Origin: Gammaproteobacteria bacterium HGW-Gammaproteobacteria-13
GTDB lineage: Bacteria > Pseudomonadota > Gammaproteobacteria > Pseudomonadales > Pseudomonadaceae
Assembly (NCBI GenBank): GCA_002840155.1
Contig: PGZH01000014.1
Span: forward strand, 32,621-96,620
DNA length: 64,000 bases
Reading direction: 5' to 3'
The translations under genes and the position numbers were made by a program. Below the pieces are notes generated by a model, which had not been told where the DNA came from, made no database searches, and saw only the letters and a program-made list of their open reading frames with translations. This document shows positions 28,586-38,295 of this stretch, piece after piece. Position 1 is the stretch's first letter, and every line of letters starts with the position of its first letter.

Positions 28586-29602
28586 ATGCACTCTCTCGAT
28601 CAGGCGCTGCGCGCCGCACTGGATAACCGTCACGACCTGCTGGCCGAGCTACATCAGCAAGGCACCGACTGCTATCGCCTGTTTCATGGCAGCCAAGAAG
28701 GCGCCGGCGGCCTGACCATCGACCGTTACGGCCCACAATTGCTGGTGCAAAGCTTTCACCAGAGCCTGAGTCGCGACGAACTGTTGCAACTGGCCGAGCA
28801 GTGCCAGACCAGCCTCGGCGAACAACTACTGCTGGTGTACAACGACCGTTCCCAGGGCAACTCGCGGATCGACCGCTCAGATGCGGTCTACCAGGCCGAG
28901 CCGGCGGCACTGGCAGACCTGATCGGCCATGAATGGGGCCTCAACTACCGCGTGCGCGGCCGCCATACCGGGCAAGACCCGCTGCTGTTTCTCGACCTGC
29001 GCAACGCCCGCGGCTGGGTCAAAGCGCACAGTGCCGGCAAGTCGGTGCTTAACCTGTTCGCCTACACCTGCGGCGTCGGTTTGAGTGCGGCCGCTGGCGG
29101 AGCCAGCGAAGTCGTCAATCTGGACTTTGCCGAAGGCAATCTGGCGGTCGGTCGTGAGAATGGCGCGCTCAATCCGCAGCTGCAACCCATGCAGTTTGTC
29201 CAGTCGGACTACTTCCCGGCGATTCGCCAGCTGGCAGGTCTGCCAATCAATGCGCGGCGCGGGCAGAAGCTGCCGCACTATCCGCGCCTTGAGCAACGTC
29301 AGTTCGATCTGGTGCTGCTCGATCCACCCGCCTGGGCCAAGAGCGCTTTCGGCACCGTCGATCTGCTGCGCGATTACCAGAGCCTGCTCAAGCCAGCGAT
29401 CCTCGCCACCGCCGATGATGGTGTACTGATCTGCTGCAACAACCTGGCAAAAGTCGCCATGGCCGATTGGCGCGAACAGGTGTTGCGCTGCGCGGAAAAA
29501 CTCGGCCGTCCGGTACGCGATTGGCAGATGCTGCCACCGGCCAGCGACTTCCCCTCGCAGGATGGTCAACCGCCGCTGAAGACCCTGATCCTGCAGTTCT
29601 GA
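28586..29602 (+). CDS. Class I SAM-dependent rRNA methyltransferase-like protein
   Basis: The 338-residue protein matches RlmI/RlmK-like 23S rRNA methyltransferases. The AdoMet-binding motif is VLNLFAYTCGVGLSAAAGGA (about residues 153-172) and the catalytic region is FDLVLLDPPAWAKS. An N-terminal EEHxxR-like region includes GLTIDRYGPQLLVQSFHQ. The exact target base is not predictable. The start MHSLDQALRA was chosen because the 13 upstream in-frame residues are not family-like. It sits between the repeat-protein gene and the DUF748 gene on the same strand. Confidence 0.82.
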   Translation: MHSLDQALRAALDNRHDLLAELHQQGTDCYRLFHGSQEGAGGLTIDRYGPQLLVQSFHQSLSRDELLQLAEQCQTSLGEQLLLVYNDRSQGNSRIDRSDAVYQAEPAALADLIGHEWGLNYRVRGRHTGQDPLLFLDLRNARGWVKAHSAGKSVLNLFAYTCGVGLSAAAGGASEVVNLDFAEGNLAVGRENGALNPQLQPMQFVQSDYFPAIRQLAGLPINARRGQKLPHYPRLEQRQFDLVLLDPPAWAKSAFGTVDLLRDYQSLLKPAILATADDGVLICCNNLAKVAMADWREQVLRCAEKLGRPVRDWQMLPPASDFPSQDGQPPLKTLILQF

Positions 29603-29703
29603 CGCTCCGCCAGCGTGAAGAAAATCCCCGCGTAGAGCCTCTGCGGAACTGCGCACGCGTGCCATACTCCAAGGCACTTCTCGTCGGGATAGATGACGTT
29701 TTT

Positions 29704-32703
29704 ATGCTTAAAGGAATAAAGCGCGCTGCCAGCGCCATTGTTATCGCCGTTGCCCTCTACAGCCTGCTGGGTTTTCTGATTTTGCCCGGTCTCGGCCTGC
29801 GCATCGCCAACCAACAGCTGGCGCAATACGCCGAAGTACCCGCCACGCTGCAGCGCCTGCAACTCAACCCGTTCAGCCTGGAGCTCAGCCTCTGGGGCCT
29901 GCAGATTGGCGAAGCCGACCAGCAGCAGATCGCCTTCGAACGCCTGTATGCCAACCTGCAACTCGACAGCCTTTGGAGCGGCGTGTTGCACCTGGCCGAT
30001 ATCGAACTGGACAAACCGCACAGCGAAGTGCTGTTCGGCAAAGATGGTCGGCTTAATCTGACCCAGCTGTTCAAGCTGCCACCCAGCCCGCAACCTGCGG
30101 CCGAAGAACCGGCCGGCGAGCCGTTCCCGCTGCGCATCGCGCGGATCAAGCTGAGCGGCGGCAACGTGCACTTTCAAGACCTGCGCCCCAGCGAGCCAAT
30201 CGAATTCATCTACGACGATCTCAACTTCGAGCTGTTCAACCTCAGCACCCTGCCCGACGACAATGCCGACATGAGCCTGGTCGCCACTGGCCCCACCGGA
30301 GGGCGGATCGACTGGACCGGCCGCATCAGCCTGGTCCCCATCAGCTCCAGCGGCAGCCTGAAAGTCACTGACGGCAAACTGAAAGCCATCTGGCCCTACG
30401 TACGCGATGCGGTGCCGCTGGTGTTGGAAGACGGTACCGTCAACCTCAGCAGCGATTACAGCCTCAACCTCGCCAAAGGCACCGAACTGCTGCTGAGCAA
30501 CACCCAGCTCAGCGTCAGCAGCTTTGCCATCAAGAGCCCGGCGGACAAACCGCTGTTGCGCCTGGAAAGCCTGGATATCAGCGAAACCAGCGTGGACCTG
30601 GCCAAGCAGCAGGTCATAGTCGGCAAAATTCGGAGCCAGAAGCTGGAAACCTGGGCCGCGCGTGAGGCCGATGGCCAACTCGACTGGCAAAAACTGCTGG
30701 CCAGCCAACCTGCTAAACCGGCTCCAGCTCCAGCTCCAGCTCCAAATGAGGGGGGCGCAGGCTCGGCAGCAACGGAACCCGAGCCTGCTAAAGAGCCAAG
30801 CGCACCGACTACCGCAGAGCAATCTGCCGACCTGGAGACAGCCACTGCAGGCCAGCCGGAAGAGCCCAGCAAACCCTGGCAGGTAATCCTGCGTGACGTG
30901 CAATTGCGCGACTATCAGGTGCATCTGGCCGACCGCGCCGGCGGCGCGGAAGTCAAAATCGATCTGGCACCACTCAACCTCGATCTGAGCAACTTCGACA
31001 GCCTGGGCACCTCGCCGTTTGCCCTCAAGCTCGACACTGGGGTGAACAAGAGCGGGCAGATCAAGGCCGACGGCCAGGTGCAACTGACCCCGACCACGGC
31101 CAAGCTGCAGGTTGCCACCCGCGATATCGACCTGCGCCTGGCGCAGACTTACCTGAGCCCCTTCGTGCGCCTGGAGCTGCGCAGTGGCAAACTCGGCAGC
31201 GACCTGGCGGTTGATCTGCAGAGCGTCGAACCGCTGGCCTTCAGCATTGGTGGGCAAGCCGAGATCAACCAACTGCACACCCTCGACACGCTCAAGGAGC
31301 GCGACTTCCTCAAGTGGCAACAGGTCGTGGTTGAAGGGCTCGATTACCAGCACGGCAAGGGCCTGGCGATTGGCCAGGTCAAACTGCAACAGCCCTACGT
31401 GCGCTTTATCATCAACGAAGACCTGACCACCAATATCAACGACCTGCTGGTGCCCCAAGCGGCCGGCGCCACCCCAGCCAAAGCACCGGCCGAGAAGCCG
31501 CTGCCGATCCGCATCGGTGGCATCAGTATCAAGGACGGTTCGGCCAACTTTGCCGACTTCAGCCTGCGCCCCAACTTCGCCACCGCGATTGGCCAGCTCA
31601 ACGGGCAGATCGGCACCCTGGATAACCAGAGCCCGAAAGCGGCCAGCGTTGATATCAAGGGCAAGGTCGACAAGTACGCGCCGGTCAGCATCAAGGGCAA
31701 GCTCACCCCGTTCGACCCGATGAACAGCCTGGATATCGCCACCAGCTTCAAGAACGTCGAGCTGACCACCCTCACGCCTTACTCCGGCAAGTTCGCCGGG
31801 TTCCGTATCCGCAAGGGCCGGCTCAACCTCGACCTGCATTACCAGATCGAGAAGGGCAACCTCAACGCCGAAAACAAATTGCTGCTCGAAGACCTGCAGC
31901 TGGGCGAAAAAGTCGACAGCAAGGACGCCATGGACCTGCCGATTCGCCTAGCCGTGGCCTTGCTCAAGGACACCAAAGGCAATATCGAGATCCAGCTGCC
32001 GGTGCAGGGCAACCTCAACAGCCCAGAATTCAGCGTGATGCCGATTGTCTGGCAGACCCTGCGCAACCTGGTGCTGCGCGCAGCGCAAGCGCCGTTCAAG
32101 TTTATCGGCGGCCTGGTCAGCGGTGGCAGCAATGTCGACCTCAGCACCGTGCGCTTCACTGCCGGCGAAATCGAACTCGATGCCGACGCGCAGAAAGCCC
32201 TGGACACCCTGGCCAGCGCATTGAAGGAGCGTCCAACCCTGCGCCTGGAAGTCGAAGGCATGAGCGCGCAGAGCAGCGACGGCCCGCCACTGGCCGCCGC
32301 GCGCCTGGAGCGCGAATACCAGAACACCTGGTACAAGATGCTGCAACGTCGTGGCGACGATGTACCTGCCGAGGCCAGCGAACTGGTGGTCGATGAGGAC
32401 GACAAGGCGGTGCTTCTCGAAGGCATCTACCGCACCCGCCTCAAGCAGCAACCACCGGCCGAATGGGCCGAGCTAGAAGACGAGGAGCGCAGCGCGAAAA
32501 TGCGTGAAGGCGTGCTGCAATCCTGGGCGCAGAGCGAACTGCTGCAGCGGCAGCTGGCCCAGGCGCGGGCGGCAGAAATTAAGAGTTATCTGGTCGAGCG
32601 CGGCGGCCTGGCCGACGAACGTATCTACCTGCTGGATGTCAATATTGCACAGGCTGACGCCGATGGCCGCGTCGCCACCACCCTGCATCTCGGCAGCGAG
32701 TAA
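29704..32703 (+). CDS. DUF748 (AsmA-like) envelope protein
   Basis: The 999-residue protein begins with one N-terminal membrane helix (about residues 8-30, AIVIAVALYSLLGFLIL). A long, mostly beta-strand DUF748/AsmA-like periplasmic region follows. AsmA-like proteins are thought to bridge inner and outer membranes and affect lipid transport; this protein is not assigned a specific cargo. A low-complexity Pro/Ala/Glu linker (about residues 338-390, PAPAPAPAPNEGG onward) interrupts it. The C-terminus (VRFTAGEIELDADAQKALDTLASAL) resembles an OmpA-type peptidoglycan-associated domain. The ATG at 29704 precedes the membrane helix. It runs into the DUF2845 genes with a 12-nt gap. Confidence 0.85.
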   Translation: MLKGIKRAASAIVIAVALYSLLGFLILPGLGLRIANQQLAQYAEVPATLQRLQLNPFSLELSLWGLQIGEADQQQIAFERLYANLQLDSLWSGVLHLADIELDKPHSEVLFGKDGRLNLTQLFKLPPSPQPAAEEPAGEPFPLRIARIKLSGGNVHFQDLRPSEPIEFIYDDLNFELFNLSTLPDDNADMSLVATGPTGGRIDWTGRISLVPISSSGSLKVTDGKLKAIWPYVRDAVPLVLEDGTVNLSSDYSLNLAKGTELLLSNTQLSVSSFAIKSPADKPLLRLESLDISETSVDLAKQQVIVGKIRSQKLETWAAREADGQLDWQKLLASQPAKPAPAPAPAPNEGGAGSAATEPEPAKEPSAPTTAEQSADLETATAGQPEEPSKPWQVILRDVQLRDYQVHLADRAGGAEVKIDLAPLNLDLSNFDSLGTSPFALKLDTGVNKSGQIKADGQVQLTPTTAKLQVATRDIDLRLAQTYLSPFVRLELRSGKLGSDLAVDLQSVEPLAFSIGGQAEINQLHTLDTLKERDFLKWQQVVVEGLDYQHGKGLAIGQVKLQQPYVRFIINEDLTTNINDLLVPQAAGATPAKAPAEKPLPIRIGGISIKDGSANFADFSLRPNFATAIGQLNGQIGTLDNQSPKAASVDIKGKVDKYAPVSIKGKLTPFDPMNSLDIATSFKNVELTTLTPYSGKFAGFRIRKGRLNLDLHYQIEKGNLNAENKLLLEDLQLGEKVDSKDAMDLPIRLAVALLKDTKGNIEIQLPVQGNLNSPEFSVMPIVWQTLRNLVLRAAQAPFKFIGGLVSGGSNVDLSTVRFTAGEIELDADAQKALDTLASALKERPTLRLEVEGMSAQSSDGPPLAAARLEREYQNTWYKMLQRRGDDVPAEASELVVDEDDKAVLLEGIYRTRLKQQPPAEWAELEDEERSAKMREGVLQSWAQSELLQRQLAQARAAEIKSYLVERGGLADERIYLLDVNIAQADADGRVATTLHLGSE

Positions 32704-32715
32704 GGTCTTCGTAAT

Positions 32716-33012
32716 ATGCGTGCATTGGCTACAACGCTGCTCCTTGCCCTGACGGGCGCATCGTCTCTGGCTCAGGCTGAGACTTTGCGCTGCGGCAGCC
32801 AATTGGTAAGCCTGGATGACCGGCGCTTCGAGGTGCTGCAGAAATGCGGAGAACCAGCCTTCCGCGATCTGGTCGGCTACTCCCTCGGCCCAAACGAGCG
32901 CCGCGAATACCAGATCGAGGAATGGGTCTACGGCCCCGATAACGGCATGCTGAGCATTCTCACCTTCGAAGGCACGCGCCTGCGCGCCATCGAACGCCGC
33001 CGTAGTCGCTAA
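32716..33012 (+). CDS. DUF2845 secreted protein, copy 1
   Basis: The 98-residue protein has a signal peptide (cleavage near SLAQA-ETL) and the DUF2845 pattern: LRCGSQLVSLDD, two conserved Cys (LRC and KCGEP), then EEWVYGPDNGML and a C-terminal basic RRRSR. The function of the family is unknown. It is the first of three tandem paralogues. It lies 12 nt after the DUF748 gene, so probably shares its transcript. Confidence 0.88.
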   Translation: MRALATTLLLALTGASSLAQAETLRCGSQLVSLDDRRFEVLQKCGEPAFRDLVGYSLGPNERREYQIEEWVYGPDNGMLSILTFEGTRLRAIERRRSR

Positions 33013-33015
33013 ACG

Positions 33016-33315
33016 ATGAAACGCCTGATTACCGCTCTGCTGGTGTTTGCGCCCTTCTGCGTACAGGCCTCTTCGACCCTGCGCTGCGATAGCGGGCTGG
33101 TCAGCCTTGATGACACCACCAGCGAAGTCAGCAGCAAATGCGGCGAACCCTTGAGCCGGGACTTTCTCGGCTACCGCGAAGTTCTGGATGAATACGGTTT
33201 CTACAATGAAGTCGCGGTCGAAGAGTGGTCATACGGACCGCGCAACGGCATGTACCAATTTCTGCGTTTCCAAGGCAACCGATTAATCAAGATCGACAGC
33301 AAACGCCGTAACTAG
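33016..33315 (+). CDS. DUF2845 secreted protein, copy 2
   Basis: The 99-residue protein has a short signal peptide ending VQA-SST. It keeps LRCDSGLVSLDDTTSEVSSK, KCGEPLSRDFLGY and EEWSYGPRNGMYQFLRF. It starts 3 nt after copy 1, consistent with coupled translation. Confidence 0.88.
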   Translation: MKRLITALLVFAPFCVQASSTLRCDSGLVSLDDTTSEVSSKCGEPLSRDFLGYREVLDEYGFYNEVAVEEWSYGPRNGMYQFLRFQGNRLIKIDSKRRN

Positions 33316-33363
33316 CATGCAACACCCAGCACTCACCCAAACCAACGATAAGGACATTGCACC

Positions 33364-33654
33364 ATGCAACGGATAGCACTCAGCCTCTCCCTGTTACTTC
33401 TGGCAACCAGCGCCCAGGCCAGTACCCTGCGCTGCGAGAAAGGCATTGCCAGCACTGGCGACCGCACCACAGAGGTCGCCAGCAAATGCGGCGAACCGAT
33501 TGCCCGCGATATGCTGGGCTACACCCTGGATGCCCACGGCAATAACGAGTTCCTCGTCGAGGAGTGGGTCTATGGCCCGCGCAACGGCATGAACTACTAC
33601 CTGCGATTCGAAGGCGGCCGGCTGAAGAGCGTAGAAAGCAAACGCGGTAGCTGA
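33364..33654 (+). CDS. DUF2845 secreted protein, copy 3
   Basis: The 96-residue protein has a signal peptide (SLSLLLLATSAQA) followed by STLRCEKGIASTGDR, KCGEPIARDMLGY and EEWVYGPRNGMNYYLRFEGG. It has its own ribosome binding site (GATAAGGACATT) after a 48-nt gap and is followed by a strong terminator. It is most like copy 2 in its C-terminal half, which suggests stepwise duplication. Confidence 0.88.
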   Translation: MQRIALSLSLLLLATSAQASTLRCEKGIASTGDRTTEVASKCGEPIARDMLGYTLDAHGNNEFLVEEWVYGPRNGMNYYLRFEGGRLKSVESKRGS

Positions 33655-33672
33655 CCCTTTCAGAAGAACCAT

Positions 33673-33709
33673 AAAAAAGCCCCGCAGGTTATGCCTGCGG
33701 GGCTTTTTT
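33673..33709. terminator. Bidirectional Rho-independent terminator
   Basis: GCCCCGCAGG (33679-33688) pairs with CCTGCGGGGC (33694-33703), flanked by AAAAAA on the left and TTTTTT on the right. It separates the plus-strand DUF2845 genes from the minus-strand csbD-like gene. Confidence 0.93.
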
Positions 33710-33717
33710 ACGCCTGA

Positions 33718-33915
33718 TTACAGCTTGCTGCTGAAATCACGCAGCTCGTCCTGAGCCTTTTCCTTGGTCCAGCCGTAGCGTTCTTGCAGCTTGCCGGCCA
33801 GGTACTCGCTATGGCCTTCGGCGACATCCAGGTCGTCATCGGTCAGGTTGCCCCAACGCTCCTTGATGCGGCCATTGATTTGCTTCCACTTGCCTTTAAT
33901 GATGTCAGCATTCAT
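33718..33915 (-). CDS. CsbD-family stress response protein
   Basis: The 65-residue hydrophilic protein matches the CsbD/YjbJ family: [29 protein letters not shown], then a conserved [20 protein letters not shown]. These small proteins accumulate under general or osmotic stress; no enzymatic function is known. A GAGGATAATC ribosome binding site precedes the ATG. It is downstream of the BON-domain gene on the same strand, a common stress pair in Pseudomonas. Confidence 0.93.
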   Translation of the reverse strand: MNADIIKGKWKQINGRIKERWGNLTDDDLDVAEGHSEYLAGKLQERYGWTKEKAQDELRDFSSKL

Positions 33916-33979
33916 CTGATTATCCTCGTCGTTGAGTGGTTGCCAGGCGAAGTCAGCTCACCCGGCTCACGTCCTTGGG

Positions 33980-34348
33980 TTACTCGGCAGTTTTCAGTGC
34001 TTCGGCGGAGACAGCGCTCACGCCTTTGATCTCGCCAGCCTTGGCGATGGCCAGATCACGTTCGGCGGAGCTGGCAACAACCCCGGAGAGCGTGACAACG
34101 CCCTGGTTGGTTTCGACCTTGATATCGATACCGCTCAAGCTGCTGTCGGCCAGGAAGGTCGACTTCACTTTGCTGGTAATCCAGGTATCGCTTACCGCGT
34201 CTTCTGCTTTATCCATGGTTTCACTGGCGGCCAGCAGGGTTGGCTGCACGGTCGGGGTGCCTGCAGCTAGAACCGGCCCGGCGAGCAATAGGCCCAGCGC
34301 GGTGGCGGTCATGGCGGTTACGGCGAAATGCTTGATTGGCTTTTTCAT
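33980..34348 (-). CDS. BON-domain periplasmic protein
   Basis: The 122-residue protein has a signal peptide (AMTATALGLLLAGPVLAAG) and one BON domain at about residues 50-115 (DTWITSKVKSTFLADSSLSGIDIKVETNQGVVTLSG, with the typical LSG and AKAGEIKGV ends). It resembles half of OsmY. BON domains bind phospholipid or membranes in the periplasm. It has AGGAGG-like sequence upstream (CAGGAGGCATT). It precedes csbD by 64 nt. Confidence 0.9.
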   Translation of the reverse strand: MKKPIKHFAVTAMTATALGLLLAGPVLAAGTPTVQPTLLAASETMDKAEDAVSDTWITSKVKSTFLADSSLSGIDIKVETNQGVVTLSGVVASSAERDLAIAKAGEIKGVSAVSAEALKTAE

Positions 34349-34581
34349 AAATAATGCCTCCTGCGTGTACTGAACAATCTGCAGCCTCTACGAGCTGCAG
34401 CCTCCCCAGTACTATCGCAAGCGCTATGCCAGCTCACAGAAAGTATTTTTACTGATAAATATCAATAACTTATAAAAACTCAAAGACAGCCTCCGTCGTG
34501 CAATCTGCATGTTGGGGCCCACTGCACAAGGCATATTGCACGACACCTGCGGCACTGCAGAGCGTTCGGTTTTTCGCAGAC

Positions 34582-34609
34582 AAAAAAAGAGGGCCCCGAA
34601 GGGCCCTCT
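34582..34609 (-). terminator. Rho-independent terminator of pnp
   Basis: On the minus strand, a 9-bp stem (34588-34596 with 34601-34609, TTCG loop) is followed by a run of T. It lies 26 nt after the pnp stop codon. Confidence 0.9.
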
Positions 34610-34634
34610 GTTCTGCGCTTAAGCAATCCGGCGA

Positions 34635-36740
34635 TTAAACGCCCGACGCCTTGGCAGCAGCTACATCCTTGATCGACAGCTTGATACGGCCGCGGTTGTC
34701 CACGTCCAGTACCAGAACTTCAACTTCCTGACCTTCTTTCAGAATGTCAGTCACTTTCTCAACGCGAGCGTCGCTCAGCATGGAGATGTGCACCAGACCG
34801 TCTTTGCCCGGCAGGATGTTGACGAAGGCACCGAAGTCGACGATGCGCTCAACCTTACCGACGTAGATCTTGCCGATCTCGGCTTCCGCGGTGATCCCCA
34901 GCACGCGCTGACGCGCCGCCTCGGCCGCTTCCTTGGTTTCGCCGAAGATCTTGATCGAACCGTCGTCTTCGATATCGATCGACGCTTTGGTTTCTTCGCA
35001 GATCGCGCGGATGGTTGCACCACCTTTGCCGATCACGTCGCGAATCTTGTCCTGGTCGATCTTCATCGCGATCATGGTCGGTGCATTAGCCGACAGCTCG
35101 GTACGCGACTGCGCGATCACTTGGTTCATCTGACCGAGAATGTTCAGGCGTGCTTCCAGAGCCTGATTCAGGGCGATTTCCATGATCTCTTCGGTGATGC
35201 CCTGGATCTTGATGTCCATCTGCAGCGCGGTAACGCCATTGGCGGTACCGGCTACTTTGAAGTCCATGTCGCCCAGGTGATCTTCGTCGCCGAGGATGTC
35301 GGTCAGGACGGCGAATTTCTCGCCTTCCTTAACCAGACCCATGGCGATACCGGCAACCGGGGCCTTCATCGGCACACCCGCGTCCATCAGGGCCAGGGAA
35401 GCACCGCAAACCGAAGCCATCGAGGACGAACCGTTGGACTCGGTGATTTCCGAGACCACACGAATGGTGTACGGGAACACATCAGCAGCTGGCAGCATGG
35501 CGGCAATAGAACGACGGGCCAGACGGCCGTGACCGATTTCGCGGCGGCCAGTGGCGCCCATGCGACCACACTCACCGACCGAGTACGGTGGGAAGTTGTA
35601 GTGCAGCATGAAGGGGTCTTTACGCTCGCCTTCGAGGGTGTCGAGCAACTGTGCGTCACGCGCGGTACCGAGGGTAGCGACTACCAGCGCCTGGGTTTCG
35701 CCACGGGTGAACAGCGCCGAACCGTGGGTCTTGTCCAGTACACCGACTTCGATGTTCAGGCCACGCACAGTGCGGGTATCACGGCCGTCGATACGCGGCT
35801 TGCCGTTAACGATGTTCTCGCGCACGGTGCGGTATTCGATTTCGCCGAAAGCGTCTTTGACTTCGCCAGCAGACGGCTGGCCTTCTTCACCGGAGAGCTT
35901 GGCAACGACTTCATTGCGCAGTTCGCCCAGACGGGCATAACGCTCGTGCTTGACGGTGATGGTGTAAGCCTGGGAGATCGCCTCGCCGAATTCGCTACGG
36001 ATAGCGCTCAGCAGTGCAGTGTTCTCAGGCTTGGCGGACCAATCCCAGGTCGGCTTGGCAGCTTCAGCGGCCAGCTCGGTAACAGCCTGGATCACGGCCT
36101 GGAATTCGTCGTGGGCGAACAGTACAGCGCCCAGCATCTGGTCTTCGGTCAGCTCTTTAGCTTCCGATTCAACCATCAGCACGGCGTCTTTGGTGCCGGC
36201 TACGACCATGTCCAGGCTGGAAGCCTTGAGCTGCTCGTACGTTGGGTTCAGCAGGTAGCCGGTTTCCGGGTGGAAGGCTACGCGCGCGGCACCAATCGGG
36301 CCGTTGAACGGGATGCCGGAGATGGCCAGCGCAGCCGAAGTACCGATCATCGCAGCGATGTCCGGATCAGTCTTCTTGCTGGTGGAAACCACGGTGCAGA
36401 TAACCTGCACTTCGTTCTGGAAACCTTCCGGGAACAGCGGACGGATCGGACGGTCGATCAGGCGCGAGGTCAGGGTTTCTTTTTCGCTCGGACGGGCTTC
36501 ACGCTTGAAGAAACCGCCAGGGATCTTACCGGCTGCGTAGGTTTTTTCCTGGTAGTGCACGGACAGCGGGAAAAAGCCTTTGCTTGGGTCGGCAGTCTTG
36601 GCGCCAGTTACGGCGACCAGTACAGCAACGTCGTCGTCAACGGTGACCAGCACTGCGCCGGAGGCTTGACGGGCGATACGGCCTGTCTCGAGGGTAACGG
36701 TCGATTGACCGAACTGGAACTTCTTGATTACCGGGTTCAC
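34635..36740 (-). CDS. pnp: Polynucleotide phosphorylase
   Basis: PNPase is a 3'-5' phosphorolytic exonuclease of the RNA degradosome. The 701-residue protein has two RNase PH domains (about residues 1-230 and 310-545), a KH domain ([18 protein letters not shown], about 565) and an S1 domain ([19 protein letters not shown] to the end). The start is a GTG ([11 protein letters not shown]); reading further upstream gives unrelated residues and P. aeruginosa PNPase is also 701 residues. It is downstream of rpsO, as in E. coli, where the shared leader hairpin is an RNase III target; a hairpin is also present here. Confidence 0.96.
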   Translation of the reverse strand: MNPVIKKFQFGQSTVTLETGRIARQASGAVLVTVDDDVAVLVAVTGAKTADPSKGFFPLSVHYQEKTYAAGKIPGGFFKREARPSEKETLTSRLIDRPIRPLFPEGFQNEVQVICTVVSTSKKTDPDIAAMIGTSAALAISGIPFNGPIGAARVAFHPETGYLLNPTYEQLKASSLDMVVAGTKDAVLMVESEAKELTEDQMLGAVLFAHDEFQAVIQAVTELAAEAAKPTWDWSAKPENTALLSAIRSEFGEAISQAYTITVKHERYARLGELRNEVVAKLSGEEGQPSAGEVKDAFGEIEYRTVRENIVNGKPRIDGRDTRTVRGLNIEVGVLDKTHGSALFTRGETQALVVATLGTARDAQLLDTLEGERKDPFMLHYNFPPYSVGECGRMGATGRREIGHGRLARRSIAAMLPAADVFPYTIRVVSEITESNGSSSMASVCGASLALMDAGVPMKAPVAGIAMGLVKEGEKFAVLTDILGDEDHLGDMDFKVAGTANGVTALQMDIKIQGITEEIMEIALNQALEARLNILGQMNQVIAQSRTELSANAPTMIAMKIDQDKIRDVIGKGGATIRAICEETKASIDIEDDGSIKIFGETKEAAEAARQRVLGITAEAEIGKIYVGKVERIVDFGAFVNILPGKDGLVHISMLSDARVEKVTDILKEGQEVEVLVLDVDNRGRIKLSIKDVAAAKASGV

Positions 36741-36887
36741 GGTGTTTTCCTTCTCTTTGTTGCCCTTGGGGAAAGCGTTTCTTGCAACCGTTCTATCACT
36801 GCAACGTGAACAAAACGGGTCTTGCAGAATGGGTGGGCGGTGACGGGAATCGGACCCGCTATCGTCCAAAACAGCTAAAGCAGAAAA

Positions 36888-36928
36888 GCAAAAGCTGGAA
36901 GCAGGGGCGAACCCCACTTCCAGCTTCG
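36888..36928 (-). terminator. rpsO-pnp intergenic terminator/processing hairpin
   Basis: Nine bp outer stem (36893-36901 with 36917-36925) and an inner GGGG/CCCC stem, followed on the minus strand by TTTTGCTTTT. It lies between rpsO and pnp. It probably terminates part of the rpsO transcript and may be a processing site for pnp. Confidence 0.8.
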
Positions 36929-36953
36929 GCAGTCAGCTACGCGTAAGCATTGC

Positions 36954-37223
36954 TTAGCGACGCAGACCCAGGCGACCGATCAGGGCGCTGTAACGACTAA
37001 CATCTTTACCCTTCAGGTAATCCAGCAGCTTACGACGCTGGTTAACCATACGGATCAAGCCACGACGCGAGTGGTGGTCTTTACCGTTGGCCTTGAAGTG
37101 GCCTTGCAGCTTGTTGATGTTGGCGGACAGCAGTGCAACTTGCACTTCCGGGCTACCGGTGTCGCCAGCAGCTTGCTGGTAGTCAGTTACGATCTGGGCT
37201 TTTTCTTCAACGCTGAGTGCCAT
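36954..37223 (-). CDS. rpsO: 30S ribosomal protein S15
   Basis: S15 binds 16S rRNA early in 30S assembly. The 89-residue protein is full length and typical: [32 protein letters not shown], then [23 protein letters not shown] and a C-terminal [22 protein letters not shown] precedes the ATG. The 5' leader (about 37224-37290) can form hairpins, as expected if S15 represses its own translation, but I cannot prove a pseudoknot by eye. Confidence 0.97.
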   Translation of the reverse strand: MALSVEEKAQIVTDYQQAAGDTGSPEVQVALLSANINKLQGHFKANGKDHHSRRGLIRMVNQRRKLLDYLKGKDVSRYSALIGRLGLRR

Positions 37224-37373
37224 GGGGCAATCCTCTCAGTTAGGCAACTGCCGAAACAGTCGCAATAGGCCGGGAATCGCTTCCCGTGTTTTTAAGTGAG
37301 GTATGACCGCGCCTATTAACAGCCACCCTCGATACACGCAGACCAGAGCCGAAACCCCAGGCCTGCGCTACGG

Positions 37374-38291
37374 TCATGCTGACCGAATCAATCGACGCGG
37401 CGCTATGCGCCCGTCTTCGCTCACTTCACCGATACCGATAAAGCGACCATTGTGATCTTGCACCCGTACCATGCCGAACTTCGGCGCTTCCGGGGCGCGT
37501 ACCGGCTGCCCTTGCAGCCAGTAAAACGAACTGTGCTCGGAGAACTGCAGCAGCGGCCAGTGTTGCAGACCGCTGTCGACCGGTTGCAGGAACTGGTCAA
37601 CCGCTTCGTTGCCACCTTCGCCATGCACGCGCTCCAGCTCTTCGAGCGTTACCGTGCGGCTCAAATCGAAGGGGCCGGCTTTGGTTCTGCGCAGCTCTGC
37701 AACGTGTGCACCGCAACCCAGCAGGTGACCGATATCTTCGACCAAAGTGCGGATATAGGTGCCTTTGCTGCAATCGACCGCCAGGCGCGCTTGCTCCGCC
37801 TCGCAGCCCAGTAATTCCAGGCGCGCAATAGTAACAGAACGCGGCTCGCGCTCCACTACTTCACCGGCACGAGCCAGCTTGTAAAGTGGCTGTCCGTCGC
37901 GCTTGAGCGCCGAGTACATCGGCGGTATCTGGCTGATTTCACCACGAAAACCGGGTAGAACCGCTTCGATATCGGCGCGACCAACGGTCACAGGACGACG
38001 CTCCAGCACTTCACCTTCGGCATCGGCAGTGGTGGTGGTGACGCCCAGTTGCATAAGGGTTTCGTAGCCTTTGTCAGCATCCAGCAGGTACTGGGAGAAC
38101 TTGGTCGCCTCACCGAAGCACAGCGGCAGTACGCCAGTGGCCAGGGGATCGAGGCTGCCGGTGTGCCCGGCCTTCTCGGCATTCAGCAACCAGCGCACCT
38201 TCTGCAGCGCCGCGTTGGAGCTAAAGCCCTTGGGCTTATCCAGCAGGATGATGCCATCGACGGCACGACGAATACGTTTGACCTGGGCCAC
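37374..38291 (-). CDS. truB: tRNA pseudouridine(55) synthase
   Basis: TruB converts U55 of tRNAs to pseudouridine. The 305-residue protein has the family signatures [20 protein letters not shown], the catalytic Asp in [19 protein letters not shown], and [15 protein letters not shown]-terminal PUA-like domain is seen (about residue 240 onward). The start is a GTG ([13 protein letters not shown]) with AAGGAG 7 nt upstream; it begins 4 nt after the rbfA stop codon. Confidence 0.95.
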   Translation of the reverse strand: MAQVKRIRRAVDGIILLDKPKGFSSNAALQKVRWLLNAEKAGHTGSLDPLATGVLPLCFGEATKFSQYLLDADKGYETLMQLGVTTTTADAEGEVLERRPVTVGRADIEAVLPGFRGEISQIPPMYSALKRDGQPLYKLARAGEVVEREPRSVTIARLELLGCEAEQARLAVDCSKGTYIRTLVEDIGHLLGCGAHVAELRRTKAGPFDLSRTVTLEELERVHGEGGNEAVDQFLQPVDSGLQHWPLLQFSEHSSFYWLQGQPVRAPEAPKFGMVRVQDHNGRFIGIGEVSEDGRIAPRRLIRSA

Positions 38292-38295
38292 GCGC

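Noticed and set aside
27893-28633. 246-codon minus-strand frame across the repeat-protein gene
   Set aside because: It is an antisense shadow of the 39-bp repeats. The plus frame has a signal peptide, a ribosome binding site and a following terminator.
29467-29703. N-terminal extension of the DUF748 protein
   Set aside because: The upstream part overlaps the methyltransferase gene in another frame. The ATG at 29704 precedes the membrane helix and fits the family.
34788-36809. 673-codon plus-strand frame opposite pnp
   Set aside because: It is an antisense frame caused by high GC at third positions; pnp on the other strand is unmistakable.
37224-37373. Defined S15 autoregulatory pseudoknot in the rpsO leader
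   Set aside because: Hairpins are present, but I could not establish pseudoknot pairing by eye, so only a remark is made under rpsO.
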